The position numbers and the translations under genes were made by a program. From contig JADGJL010000510.1 in NCBI GenBank assembly GCA_027600665.1, positions 1 to 19,493 of the forward strand: a stretch of 19,493 nucleotides of DNA, read 5' to 3'. Source of the stretch: Irineochytrium annulatum (Eukaryota > Chytridiomycota > Chytridiomycetes > Chytridiales > Chytridiaceae). Below the pieces are notes generated by a model. The model was not told the origin of the DNA. It searched no databases and saw only the letters and a list, made by a program, of their open reading frames with translations. Positions 1-8,231 of this stretch are shown in pieces. The number at the start of each line of letters is the position of its first letter. The first letter of the stretch is position 1.

Positions 1-1084
1 GCCCCCCCATTCCGCCCAAACCACCCATGCCGCCGAGTCCGCCCATATCACTCATCGGGTTTAATCCCTTCTTCTGCTTGTCCTGCGACTCCGTCCATGT
101 TTTCGCAATCATCTTCTTCATGTCGTCGTCTAAGAAGAAAGCAAAGTTCAGCTTCTGGTTGCGAACTTGATGCGCGAAAAGTCGAAGGCGCACGCAACTT
201 ACCTCCTTCGGTGTACATCTTCTTCATGAGATCCATGATGGCGTTCTCGGGCTCATCCTCCTTGCCGAAGTCGGCGGGCATCTTCTCCTTCTTCTTCTGT
301 TTTATTCCAAAGACTGCATTTAGATTTCGCGAAACAAAAGGAAAGCGAAGTACAGAAATGACTAACCTTCACCAGGCTGCCCCATTCCCCGGTTTTTACC
401 TTCTTTAGCGTCACGATGCACTTCTCCCCCTTCACCTTACAGGTGCATTCCGCCGGCACAATCTTGCCGTCGAGCGCGAGGACCTTAAACTGGTGCACAA
501 CCTTCTCATTCTCCGGCTTTGAAAGCCAAACACATTCCCGTCAGCGCGTGGTCGCCGATGAAAAAGAGCACGAAAAGAGTTCCCATACCAGGTTTAGCTC
601 AATGGACTCCGCCGTGCAGTTCAGCTCCGGCTGAAAGTCCTCGCCCTTGGCCTTGATTGCAGCGGGCAACGTGATGTACACGCTCACGCTCTTGGACGTC
701 TCGGCCCATCCATAGTCCGTGATCTTCCGAATGGCTCGAGGCGGCTGTGACTGGTCGACGCGGGCAGGATAAGAACAAGTGGTGGTGAATTGACAAGTAA
801 CGAGGGTTAGATGCGAACGAGAGCGGAAGGAAGCACACACCGTGCTAGTGACCTTGATAGGTGCCGAGATAGGGTCCGCGGCGGGAGCAATGGTTGTTGT
901 CTGTCAGGAAGCGAGGAAGCTGGGTCGTCAGTGCGGGCCCATTTGCCCAACGAAGGCAACAGTCTTCACGCACCTTTTCGGTCTTGGGGATGGCGGACTC
1001 CAGGAGCTGGCGGACGCGTGGCCGCGAGGCCTTGGCCAGCAGGCTCTTGAGCTCCAGGACGTCGTCCGCATCGTAAGTCGCCAT
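1..1084 (-). CDS. CACYBP: Calcyclin-binding protein / Siah-interacting protein (CacyBP/SIP), C terminus cut by window edge
   Basis: Six exons join in phase: 1084-974, 900-841, 750-589, 516-367, 296-203 and 129 to beyond base 1, with GT-AG introns. Residues 1-37 are a helical N terminus (starts MATYDADDVLELK). Residues about 62-158 are a CS (p23-like) domain containing ITDYGWAETSKSV and, later, LDGKIVPAECTCKVKG and VKTGEWGSLVK. The SGS region follows, with FGKEDEPENAIMDLMKKMY and DDDMKKMIAKTWTES. This order is that of CacyBP, an adaptor known to link Siah-type ubiquitin ligases with Skp1 and S100 proteins in animals; its fungal role is less clear. The last visible residues are a Gly/Met/Leu-rich tail (GGLGGMGG type), more typical of p23/Sba1 than of animal CacyBP. 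A 17-bp tandem repeat touches the start codon. The start is the only ATG that opens the family N terminus. Plain p23 is excluded by the SGS block. Confidence 0.93.
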
Positions 1085-1118
1085 GCTGAGAGGGTCAAAG
1101 TGCTGAGAGGGTCAAAGT
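1085..1118. repeat. 17-bp perfect tandem duplication abutting the CacyBP start codon
   Basis: The unit gctgagagggtcaaagt occurs at 1085-1101 and again at 1102-1118 without mismatch or spacer. The first copy ends directly against the CAT that is the complement of the CacyBP ATG (1084-1082). The repeat therefore makes up the last 34 nt of the presumed 5' UTR. Read on the coding strand it is pyrimidine-rich. Confidence 0.9.
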
Positions 1119-1503
1119 CGAACGTGATGGAAGATATTCAAGCCACATTGATTCATTCAAAGTATTTGATACTATGCGCTAGCAATTCCATGTAGTTCAA
1201 ATTAATATTATTAGCAAGGATAATTAGACTGACTAAACACATAAGCACACGTGGGCCCAGCACTAGACTAAATACAAGATATTGATAAAATAAAGGAGGC
1301 GAATAGGTTGTGACAAAAAAAACATACGGAAAAGCGAAACCAGAAGAGAGTACCTGCAACAGCGTCATCTCAACGCGTATTATTCTCCAAATTACAAGAA
1401 TATCCCAGACAAAGTCAAAGAAAAATAAGTGGTGATGAATAACATTCTCTGACAGGAAGCGATCGACAAGCGGTAAAGTTCGTATCTAGTGTAAAAAGTT
1501 TGT
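1119..1503. other. Intergenic stretch between membrane-protein gene and CacyBP (same strand)
   Basis: AT-rich compared with the flanking genes, with no ORF resembling a known family. It should carry the 3' UTR of the membrane-protein gene and the promoter of CacyBP. It has one palindromic E-box, CACGTG, at 1248-1253 and one ACGCGT (MCB-like) at about 1373-1378. Either could be chance. No AATAAA was seen on the minus strand. Confidence 0.5.
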
Positions 1504-2127
1504 TCAGTCGAAAATGACCCTCATCCCTTCAAAGATATTCTCCATCATGCTAAAGATGTTCAAAATCAGCGCCGGCAGCAGGATGAACAAGCTGCTCCTC
1601 TGCTGGTCCGTGGCCTCGCTCCCCGTGACGATGTGAATGGCCGACGCGATGGCCACAATGATGGCGACCTGGAACCCGCCCGTGACGAATCTCGTCGCCC
1701 TCCTCCATTTGGAAGCCGACTTGCGGTGTAGCTCGACCTCGACGTCGTAAGCTCCCACGGACAAGATCACGGCGGCGGCGCCACAGCACCCATCCTCGGC
1801 GCCGGCGAGGAACTCACCGTTCCGCCCTCCGCAGCTGCAGAGGATGTGGTACATGGCGAGTAAGGTGTGGAAGCCGACGAGGATAAGGGTGAGGAGGACG
1901 GTGATGTCGTCGCAGCCGACCTCGGAGTAGATGGTCCAGTCGGTCCCGAAGTCGTCGTAGCAGACGAGCGGGAAGAGGAGGCGCTGGCACTGCTCGCCGA
2001 TGCCGTTCTGGTACTGGAACCGCTTGAAGTAGTAGACGTCCATGCCGTGCTTGAAAAGGGGCAGGAAGTTGGTGCCCTTGATGGTGAAGTATATCAGGCC
2101 GCGTTGGAGAAGGTTGAAAGAGACCAT
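1504..2127 (-). CDS. Multi-span membrane protein of unknown function, 207 aa
   Basis: One uninterrupted frame from ATG at 2127 to TGA at 1504-1506. I do not recognise the family. Clear hydrophobic segments lie at residues about 75-97 (ITVLLTLILVGFHTLLAMYH), 151-168 (FQVAIIVAIASAIHIV) and 179-196 (LFILLPALILNIFSMM). A weaker one is at 113-126, so three or four membrane spans are likely. The N-terminal 70 residues are aromatic-rich and hold C47, C56 and C72, possibly disulfide-bonded outside the cytosol. Two more pairs (C97/C99 and C114/C115) flank the first loop. No signal peptide is evident. A stop lies upstream in frame, so the start stands unless splicing adds an exon. It is divergent from the VOC gene and upstream of CacyBP on the same strand. 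A MARVEL-like or other small tetraspan protein is possible but unsupported by motif. Confidence 0.7.
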   Translation of the reverse strand: MVSFNLLQRGLIYFTIKGTNFLPLFKHGMDVYYFKRFQYQNGIGEQCQRLLFPLVCYDDFGTDWTIYSEVGCDDITVLLTLILVGFHTLLAMYHILCSCGGRNGEFLAGAEDGCCGAAAVILSVGAYDVEVELHRKSASKWRRATRFVTGGFQVAIIVAIASAIHIVTGSEATDQQRSSLFILLPALILNIFSMMENIFEGMRVIFD

Positions 2128-2913
2128 TTGGCTGGAGCGATATTAGATGTATTAGCATCAAAAAAATGAATGCATGCACTGATTATTACGTGAGTGAAAG
2201 AAACCAACCTGGTGGGTTCTGTGTAGGGTTGGTGGTTGTAGTCCGTGAGCAACGACTAAAAATGCAACGGCTGCATGCGCATTAGGGATTTAGGCGAGGG
2301 CGAAGAAAGGCATCAACCGGCACTCACCGGCGAGGTTCAGCAGAGGTCAGCAGAGGTCAGCGACACGGACGTCGACGAAGGGAGAGCGAAGGAGACCCGA
2401 GACTTGGTGTCGGACCGCGGGGTGTCACGGATGTTGGCACAGATCCCGAGGCGCGACGCTGGTGTGCGGATTGAGCACCGGTGGTGGTCGGGGAGCGAGG
2501 GAGGAAGTCGGTGGCGGTCGCGGCGACCGGGACCAGGACTAGGACTGGAGGGGGAGGAGTCGGGGTGATGGGGTCGAAGGGCGCGAAAATCGATTCCAAT
2601 GGGCGTGGCGAGCGGTGGGTGAGAGGAATGGAAGGTCCGCACTGCAACACCGATTGGACAACTTTGACGACTCTTTGTGGGCCTCAAAAAACGTAAATCT
2701 GATGACAGATCGTCTCAAGGGGTCTACTTGGGTGCGCGGGTGGGGTCCACTGATTAACGGATTTACGCTGTCTAAAACACCAATTACGAATTCAGAGACC
2801 CTCGACCGATCCTGGCCATCACCATCGTCGTCGAGTGACGCCCGTCAAGCTCTCAACCCGAAGAACCTCAGCCAACGCAGGACCTCATCGACCGCAGCTC
2901 TCCATCAGCCAAG
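2128..2913. other. Divergent intergenic region between membrane protein and VOC gene
   Basis: 786 bp between two head-to-head genes. The central part (about 2340-2600) is GC-rich and purine-biased on the plus strand, giving open but low-complexity Arg/Pro/Ser/Gly frames on both strands that match no family I know. A 10-bp unit (cagcagaggt) is tandemly doubled at 2338-2357. The 300 bp next to the VOC start are less GC-rich. Both promoters must lie here; I see no convincing TATA box. Confidence 0.5.
2132..2327 (-). promoter_or_regulatory. Candidate 5' UTR intron of the membrane-protein gene
   Basis: On the minus strand a good donor (ccg|gtgagt, GT at 2327-2326) is followed 196 nt later by a good acceptor (cgctccag, ending 2132). 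That acceptor lies four bases before the ATG at 2127. All three frames upstream of the donor close with stops, so any exon there would be untranslated. This is inferred from splice signals only. Confidence 0.35.
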
Positions 2914-4900
2914 ATGGATCAGAAGAAGCCCAACAACAGCAAGAAGACCCCGCACTCCACCAAGGACCCCTTCGTCTTCAAGTACCTCCGTTTCTCCTGC
3001 ACCGACGTCAAGAAGACGCAGGAGTTCTACATATCGATCGGCATGACGCTGGACTGGCAGATCAAGCAGCTGATTGAGCGGCCGAAGCCTCTACACGAGA
3101 AGGAGAAGCCGCCGTTAAACCCGAACAAGAAGCCGCTGCCGAACCCGTTTGCCAAGGAGAAGGCGGGGTCGGCGGCGCCTGCTCCGGCCGCCTTGGTGCC
3201 AGATGCGGCGGCCGAGCCGGTTGCGACCAAGACGGTGTTCTCGCTCTCGTTCCGTAATCCGTCCGGTGACGTGAACGAAGGCGCGGTTCAACTGTTTTTT
3301 GAGTGTCCAAATCAGGTCGGTATTGTTGTTACTTTGTCCATGGTCTGCTAGTTATTTCATTTTCTGCATTGGACTCACCACATGCTTTTTTTGTATAAAG
3401 GTCGACACGACTAAGAAGGAGGCGGAAAGGCATGCTGAGAATGTCGACCATGAAGAGGGCCTCAAAATCGGGGTACAGAACGTTACGGCAACGGTGGAAC
3501 CGAAAAGCAGTGGGGAGTACCTGCTAATCTACGTTCACTTCGTATCGAGGCTCATCAAACGGTTGATTGCAAAAGGTGTGGCGAATTTTGTTGTTTCCTC
3601 GTTGACGATTGTGCTCAATATCCTCACGTACGATAGGCTTTGAAATCAGCGTTCCTCCAACCGAATTCCACGAGACCCGCGTAGCAATCCTCCACGACCC
3701 CAGCGGGATCGAGGTCCGACTCGTCGAGCTCCTGGAGACGCAGAGCGAGGAACAAACGCCCGGCGCGGCGAACGCGACGGCGAAGAAGCCGCAATGGTTC
3801 GCCAAGCTTGGGTTTTACACCATCGCGACGGCCAAGTCGGACCCGACCGTGCGGCTTTACGAGAAACTGTTCTCGTTTACGACCGCCGGAAAGGACAAGA
3901 GGGACGCGCAGACGCAGAAGGTTAAGATGGGGAGGGTCGGAAAGAAGCCGAACTCGACTGGAGGGGACGGTTTTGTCGTTCAAGGCTTCCGTACGGTCGA
4001 TGTTGAGGAGTTTGTGATAGGTATAAGGACTCTCAACGACTTGGTCGGAGCTCCCTTACTAACGGTACGCTAATCAGGCTTGACGCGAACGCGCTACGTC
4101 TGGCTAGGCAACGATATGCGATCCGTTGCCTCCTCTATCTGCTTTACGGAGAAAATGAAGGCCGACGCACACCTGCAGGCACCAATAAACCGATCGAACT
4201 CTCGGCTGCTCAGCATCGGTGCGATATAATTTTGTGGTGTCTGCGTCCCGCTAACTCACAAATACACACAGGCTTTGAAGTACAAAGCCTAGAATCCGTC
4301 ATCAAGCGCTGGGAGTGGGAGCGACCCGGCGAGGTAACATGGGATAACATCGGCCGCGTCCGGATGCCCACCATTGGCCAATTTCTCTCCTTCAAGGATA
4401 AGGTCAACAGCCTCATGATAGAGATCTTTAACGCCCGACCAGCCGAGACAGGCTACGACCCAGCCGTGCCCAAAGACCAGGACGCGGCCGCAGCGAAGAA
4501 GGCGGCCTTGCTCCAGGCCATCGAGGGTGGCGTGGCGAATCGCGTCGCGCCGCTCATGAACGCGGGGTTGGCGCATTTGCATAAAACGTATTCGGAAGGA
4601 TCCATCGACCGGACGGGCCCCGGAGTGCAGAACCTGGGTCCTTTGCAGCCGTTCCCTCCGAGTCATCGGTCCAAGAGCGCCATACAGCCGCCCGGAAGGA
4701 GCAGGGCGGACATTAAAGAGAGCCTGCTGGGTGAAGACGGTCGGCCGATGGTAAAGACAATTAAGGTGAAGATGCAGAAGGCGCAGCCGGTGCCGGACGG
4801 CTCCGGAGGCGGGGAAGAGATGCTGTCGACGGTCCCGCCGCGGAAGCTGACCAAGCTGAGCAAGGAGGACAAAGTGAAAAGCAATTCGGCGAACTTTTAG
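2914..4900 (+). CDS. Tandem VOC (glyoxalase-fold) domain protein, 576 aa
   Basis: Five exons (2914-3315, 3401-3575, 3637-4020, 4078-4218, 4272-4900) join with intron phases 0,1,1,1; introns 3 and 4 contain actaac and gctaac branch sites. Domain 1 (residues about 20-224) opens with KYLRFSCTDVKKTQEFY and ends with AILHDPSGIEVRLVEL, a typical close of the last VOC strand. Domain 2 (about 246-420) opens with WFAKLGFYTIATA and ends FLSFKDKVNSLMIEIF. VOC proteins include glyoxalase I and extradiol dioxygenases, which use His/Glu metal ligands. By eye the first ligand position of each module is not His, so metal catalysis is doubtful. Lys/Pro/Ala-rich inserts interrupt domain 1, and residues about 430-576 are a basic, probably disordered tail. 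The protein's substrate and pathway are unknown. ATG 2914 is the first in frame. The gene is convergent with the Ser-rich gene. Confidence 0.78.
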
Positions 4901-5227
4901 TATTTATTTTGTGTAAATAATATGTACTGTATTAAAAGTGTTATGTAATAGATTATAACTAGATTTTATGATTGTAAAGCTAACTGATTTGTGTGTTACT
5001 GTATAAGCGGTTTTTGCAAAGAAGGGTATAACACAGAGAAGCAGTTAGGCTATGCCGAGGATTAGGGGCTTGTAGAGAGACGCGAAGGAGAAGGTAGGCG
5101 ACCGAAAATTAACAGGGGAAGAGGGGGAAAGTATTTTATAAAAACGCTCAAGTAAGTTTTAGGAAGTCTCGATAAAGTATATGCTCAATAGGTTCTACCA
5201 TCAAAGTCTTCATATGAAGCCCTATTC
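4901..5227. other. Convergent 3' intergenic region
   Basis: 327 bp between two genes that end facing each other. It is AT-rich for the first 120 bp after the VOC stop. It should hold both 3' UTRs. No exact AATAAA was found on either expected strand, and no ORF or RNA gene is recognisable. Confidence 0.5.
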
Positions 5228-7859
5228 TCAGTGTGCATTCGCATGAGACGCGAAGAGGCCCATGCTCCCGCTTCCGTATGCGCTGTCGAGACTAACCACC
5301 GAATCGTCTGCCTGACCCGGCACGCACAGCTTGGTTGACAAGCTGCCCTTCGACATCCTTTTTTGCGCAGCGCTTGTGCCGGCCTCTGTGACAACGCTTC
5401 CCGTCTTCCTCGTCTCGGCGCTAGCGTGCATCATGCCTATCTCGGCCTCCCCCGATCCCGTCCGCTTGACCGTGAGCAGACCCGCGAGCGCCTGCTTAAC
5501 CTCACCAACCATGGCGCCCGCCGCGGTCGAGTAACCGCCCTTCTTATCCTTCATGCTCTCGTTCCGCCTTATTCCCATCAGCGGCGACGTGGCGCCCGAC
5601 GGCACGGGACTACGGCTCGTCTCCCTCGACCCGGGCGCCGTGGCCACCTTCTCCTCCCCGGCGTTCACAACCACCTTCGGCCCGTTTCTATCCGCAGTCG
5701 CCGCGCCACCGGATTTCTTCCCGGAGGCCGGCGCCAACGTCGGCATCGACCTCGAGATGCCGGCCGGTGACTCCGGCCCGGACCCACCCGACACGCCATC
5801 ATCCCTCCCGGCGAACTCCCACGGGCACACGGCCGCGCGCTCGTCGTCGTCCCACGGGCACGGTTGCAGATACTCCGCCACTCCCGGTGAGGCCACCACG
5901 GGCGTCTGCTGGTCTTCCGGGTTCTGTGTCGACTGCCTCGAGCGCCTCCGCGGCAGATGCGCGAGGATGGTCGTGACCATCGCGGCTGAGCCGGCGCTGA
6001 TGCGGCGGTTTAGCTCGCCGTTCGGAAGCGACCACGCGCGTGGGATGCTGCCGCCGCCGCCGTTGGGGGTGCTGGGCTCCTGGATCGTGGGAGCGTTTTC
6101 ACTTGTCAGGGACGCGTGACTGGCGTGGAGGCCTTCGTCGGGATCGAAGGCAATGGAGTTCGCAGGCGCGGGGCTCAGGCGGGCCGACAAGGGCCTGGTC
6201 GACCTCTCGACGGCCGATCCCCTGCGAGAGATGCGGCGTTGGATCGCGGTCTCGACCGCGACGTGGAGCGATGGCGCGGATGCTGACGTATCGAAGTGGG
6301 CCGCGCTGCTGTCCAACTCCGGCGGGGGCGATGCGGGAGTCGAGTCCGCAATCATGTCTTCAAGCTCGCGGAAGAACGAGTCCATGTCCTTTGGCAAGCG
6401 GCGGCCCATCAAGCGCGTCTGGATCGGGTGCGGTTTGGAGGGCGACAAGTTCGGGGTCGAGCTCGACAAATGGTGCGAGGGGCTGCGGCGACGCGCGCGG
6501 GCGCCGCGGTCTGGCGTCGACGAGAGACTGCGGTCCGTCGGGCTCTTACCCAGGAAACCGGACAGGTTCACACCGAGCCCAGCAGCCGCATTACCGTTGC
6601 CGCCACGGCTGCTGCTGGCGCCAGAGCTCGCGTTTGACGTCGAGGGAGACGGCTCGCGACGGTACGGGCTGAGCGAACCGTCGTCCCTGACAGGCAAAGT
6701 TTCCTCCGCGTCGTACTCGTCCTCGTCATCATCCTCGGCGCCGATGATCATATCGCCGAAGTTTGTGCTCACGATTATAGGCGTCCCGCACCTGCCGCGG
6801 TGGTTCCCGATGTCGCTGCCCACCCCCCTGTCTCGAGCAAGCGGAGCCGTTCTTAGCTGGGAGATGGATGATGACGAATAGCTTTGGAGGTTGGGTGCCG
6901 ACCTCGAGACGTCGCCCGCGTCCGCGCTGCCGCTGTTCGTGAGGGACGAACCGGCCGTCCACGTAACGGGCCTAGCCCGTGGTAAGGTCATCGGCCTGTG
7001 CAGCGGAAACGTGACCGACGAAGAGTGCGGCAGGAGCATCTCCTCAACTTCGTCGACAGGGTGCTCGTCTCGCTTCGGGAACTCGGGCACGACGATAGAA
7101 ATGTCCCCGTCCATGTACTCTAGCGCATTCCCAGAGTCCGTAGGCGAGTCGTCCGAGGCCGGGCTGTGCAGCTTAACCGTGTAACCTATAGTATAAGTTG
7201 CGTCCGCGTCGGCTGGCGATAAAGGTTCGAGCGTCGGCGACGATGCTGCCGACGCGGCGGGTGCCAGGGCCGCCCACCGCTCGAGTTTGTCGACCAGGTG
7301 CCGGCCGTCCATGAACACGAGCCTCACGCCCTCGGACGAAGTGAACGTCGAGGTAGGTTGGCCCGCGGCTGCTAGCAGCGGGACCGGCATGCACATCGGC
7401 CGGTCGTCCTTCTCGATTTGCCTGCGCCTCAGTGGCGCTGTAGTAGCAGTCGACGGAATAAAGGGAGCTGGGAACAGTGCGGCAGTTTCGCAGCCGAGCA
7501 GGTTTCTCCCCTCGACGCTGGCTAACTCGGAAATCGCGTCCGACGCATCACCCCACGCGCCCGAGCTGGAAGCGGCCCGACTAGGAAGAGACGCTCGTCC
7601 ATGGCCGAGCCGGACCTTGACCGGCGTGGTGAACCGCGTCGTAGACGAATGGTCCCCACTCGGCTGAGGAGAAGGAGGACCGGGCGCCGGCGGCCGGTGG
7701 GAAGGGGCCGCGTACGCGTTCCGGAGCTGGTCGGCCGTCCACGCGTCGCTTAACGCCATCGGCTCGATCTTCAGTTACGCGTCGAACGCGTTAGCCGTTG
7801 TCGATGTGGATCGCGCGCGCACGACCACTTACTTGCACAGGAAGCGCCGCCGTCGTCAT
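5228..7859 (-). CDS. Ser/Pro-rich, probably disordered orphan protein, 855 aa
   Basis: Two exons: 7859-7833 (codes MTTAALPVQ) and 7768-5228, joined in phase 0 across a 64-nt intron with donor gtaagt, a ctaac branch site and acceptor gaag. An in-frame ATG at 7759 could serve if this intron is wrong. I recognise no domain. Most of the chain is Ser, Pro, Gly, Ala and Arg, as in intrinsically disordered proteins. A short hydrophobic block (GVRLVFMDGRHLVDKLERW) and DSFFRELEDMI may be ordered. Four copies of an S-x-P-x-L motif occur (RSAPNL, SSTPNL, RSMPTL, SAPSL), with several basophilic RRxS sites (RRIS, RRGS, RRRS) and many SP/TP sites. A phosphoregulated scaffold, perhaps a 14-3-3 client, is an inference. 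Strong G+C and Ser bias leaves long antisense frames open over this gene; they are not genes. Its promoter lies downstream of the PP2C gene. Confidence 0.75.
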
Positions 7860-8231
7860 GGTCACGGTAGATACAGGTAGGATACAGACAGCGGTCGGTC
7901 AGGCGATGGGGGGAGCAATTACACAATGAGAGCATCGGGCGCGAATGCCGTTAATCTTCCGAGTGGCGGGATGGCGAGTGGAGTCCGCGTGATTGGTAGC
8001 GAAGTAAGCATATGCAGCGGAGGAGCAAACTCGAAGTGACGGATGTGCTTTCCGCTATGCAATGGAGGAGCCAGCTCCGATATATTGTTTAACGAGACTG
8101 CCTTCGCATCGACGCCCTCATCAAAAACCACCTCTAAACTCAATAAAACTTGATAATGGAACGAAAACTACATGAGAGCCGGCCAAAAAAGCATATAAAA
8201 CAATACAGCGAAAATCAGCTCCACCAGCTCC
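7860..8231. other. Intergenic region between PP2C and Ser-rich gene (same strand)
   Basis: 372 bp that should contain the 3' UTR of the PP2C gene and the promoter of the Ser-rich gene. It contains a loosely repeated pair of about 25 bp near 8010-8090 (both with gcaa/gcag..ggaggagc). There is no ATG-started ORF of note and no recognisable RNA gene. Confidence 0.45.

Noticed and set aside
2275..2696. Overlapping ORFs of about 70-116 codons on both strands in the divergent intergenic region
   Set aside because: Low-complexity Arg/Pro/Ser/Gly content, no motif, and all minus-strand frames stop before the good donor at 2327; better read as leader or promoter sequence.
5553..6881. Long plus-strand ORFs (up to 242 codons) across the Ser-rich gene
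   Set aside because: They are antisense to a larger open frame with high G+C third positions, are Arg/Ser/Gly-biased, overlap one another and show no family motif; they are composition shadows.
7919..8143. Minus-strand ORF of 74 codons between PP2C and the Ser-rich gene
   Set aside because: It begins with TTG, has no motif and lies in the presumed PP2C 3' UTR.
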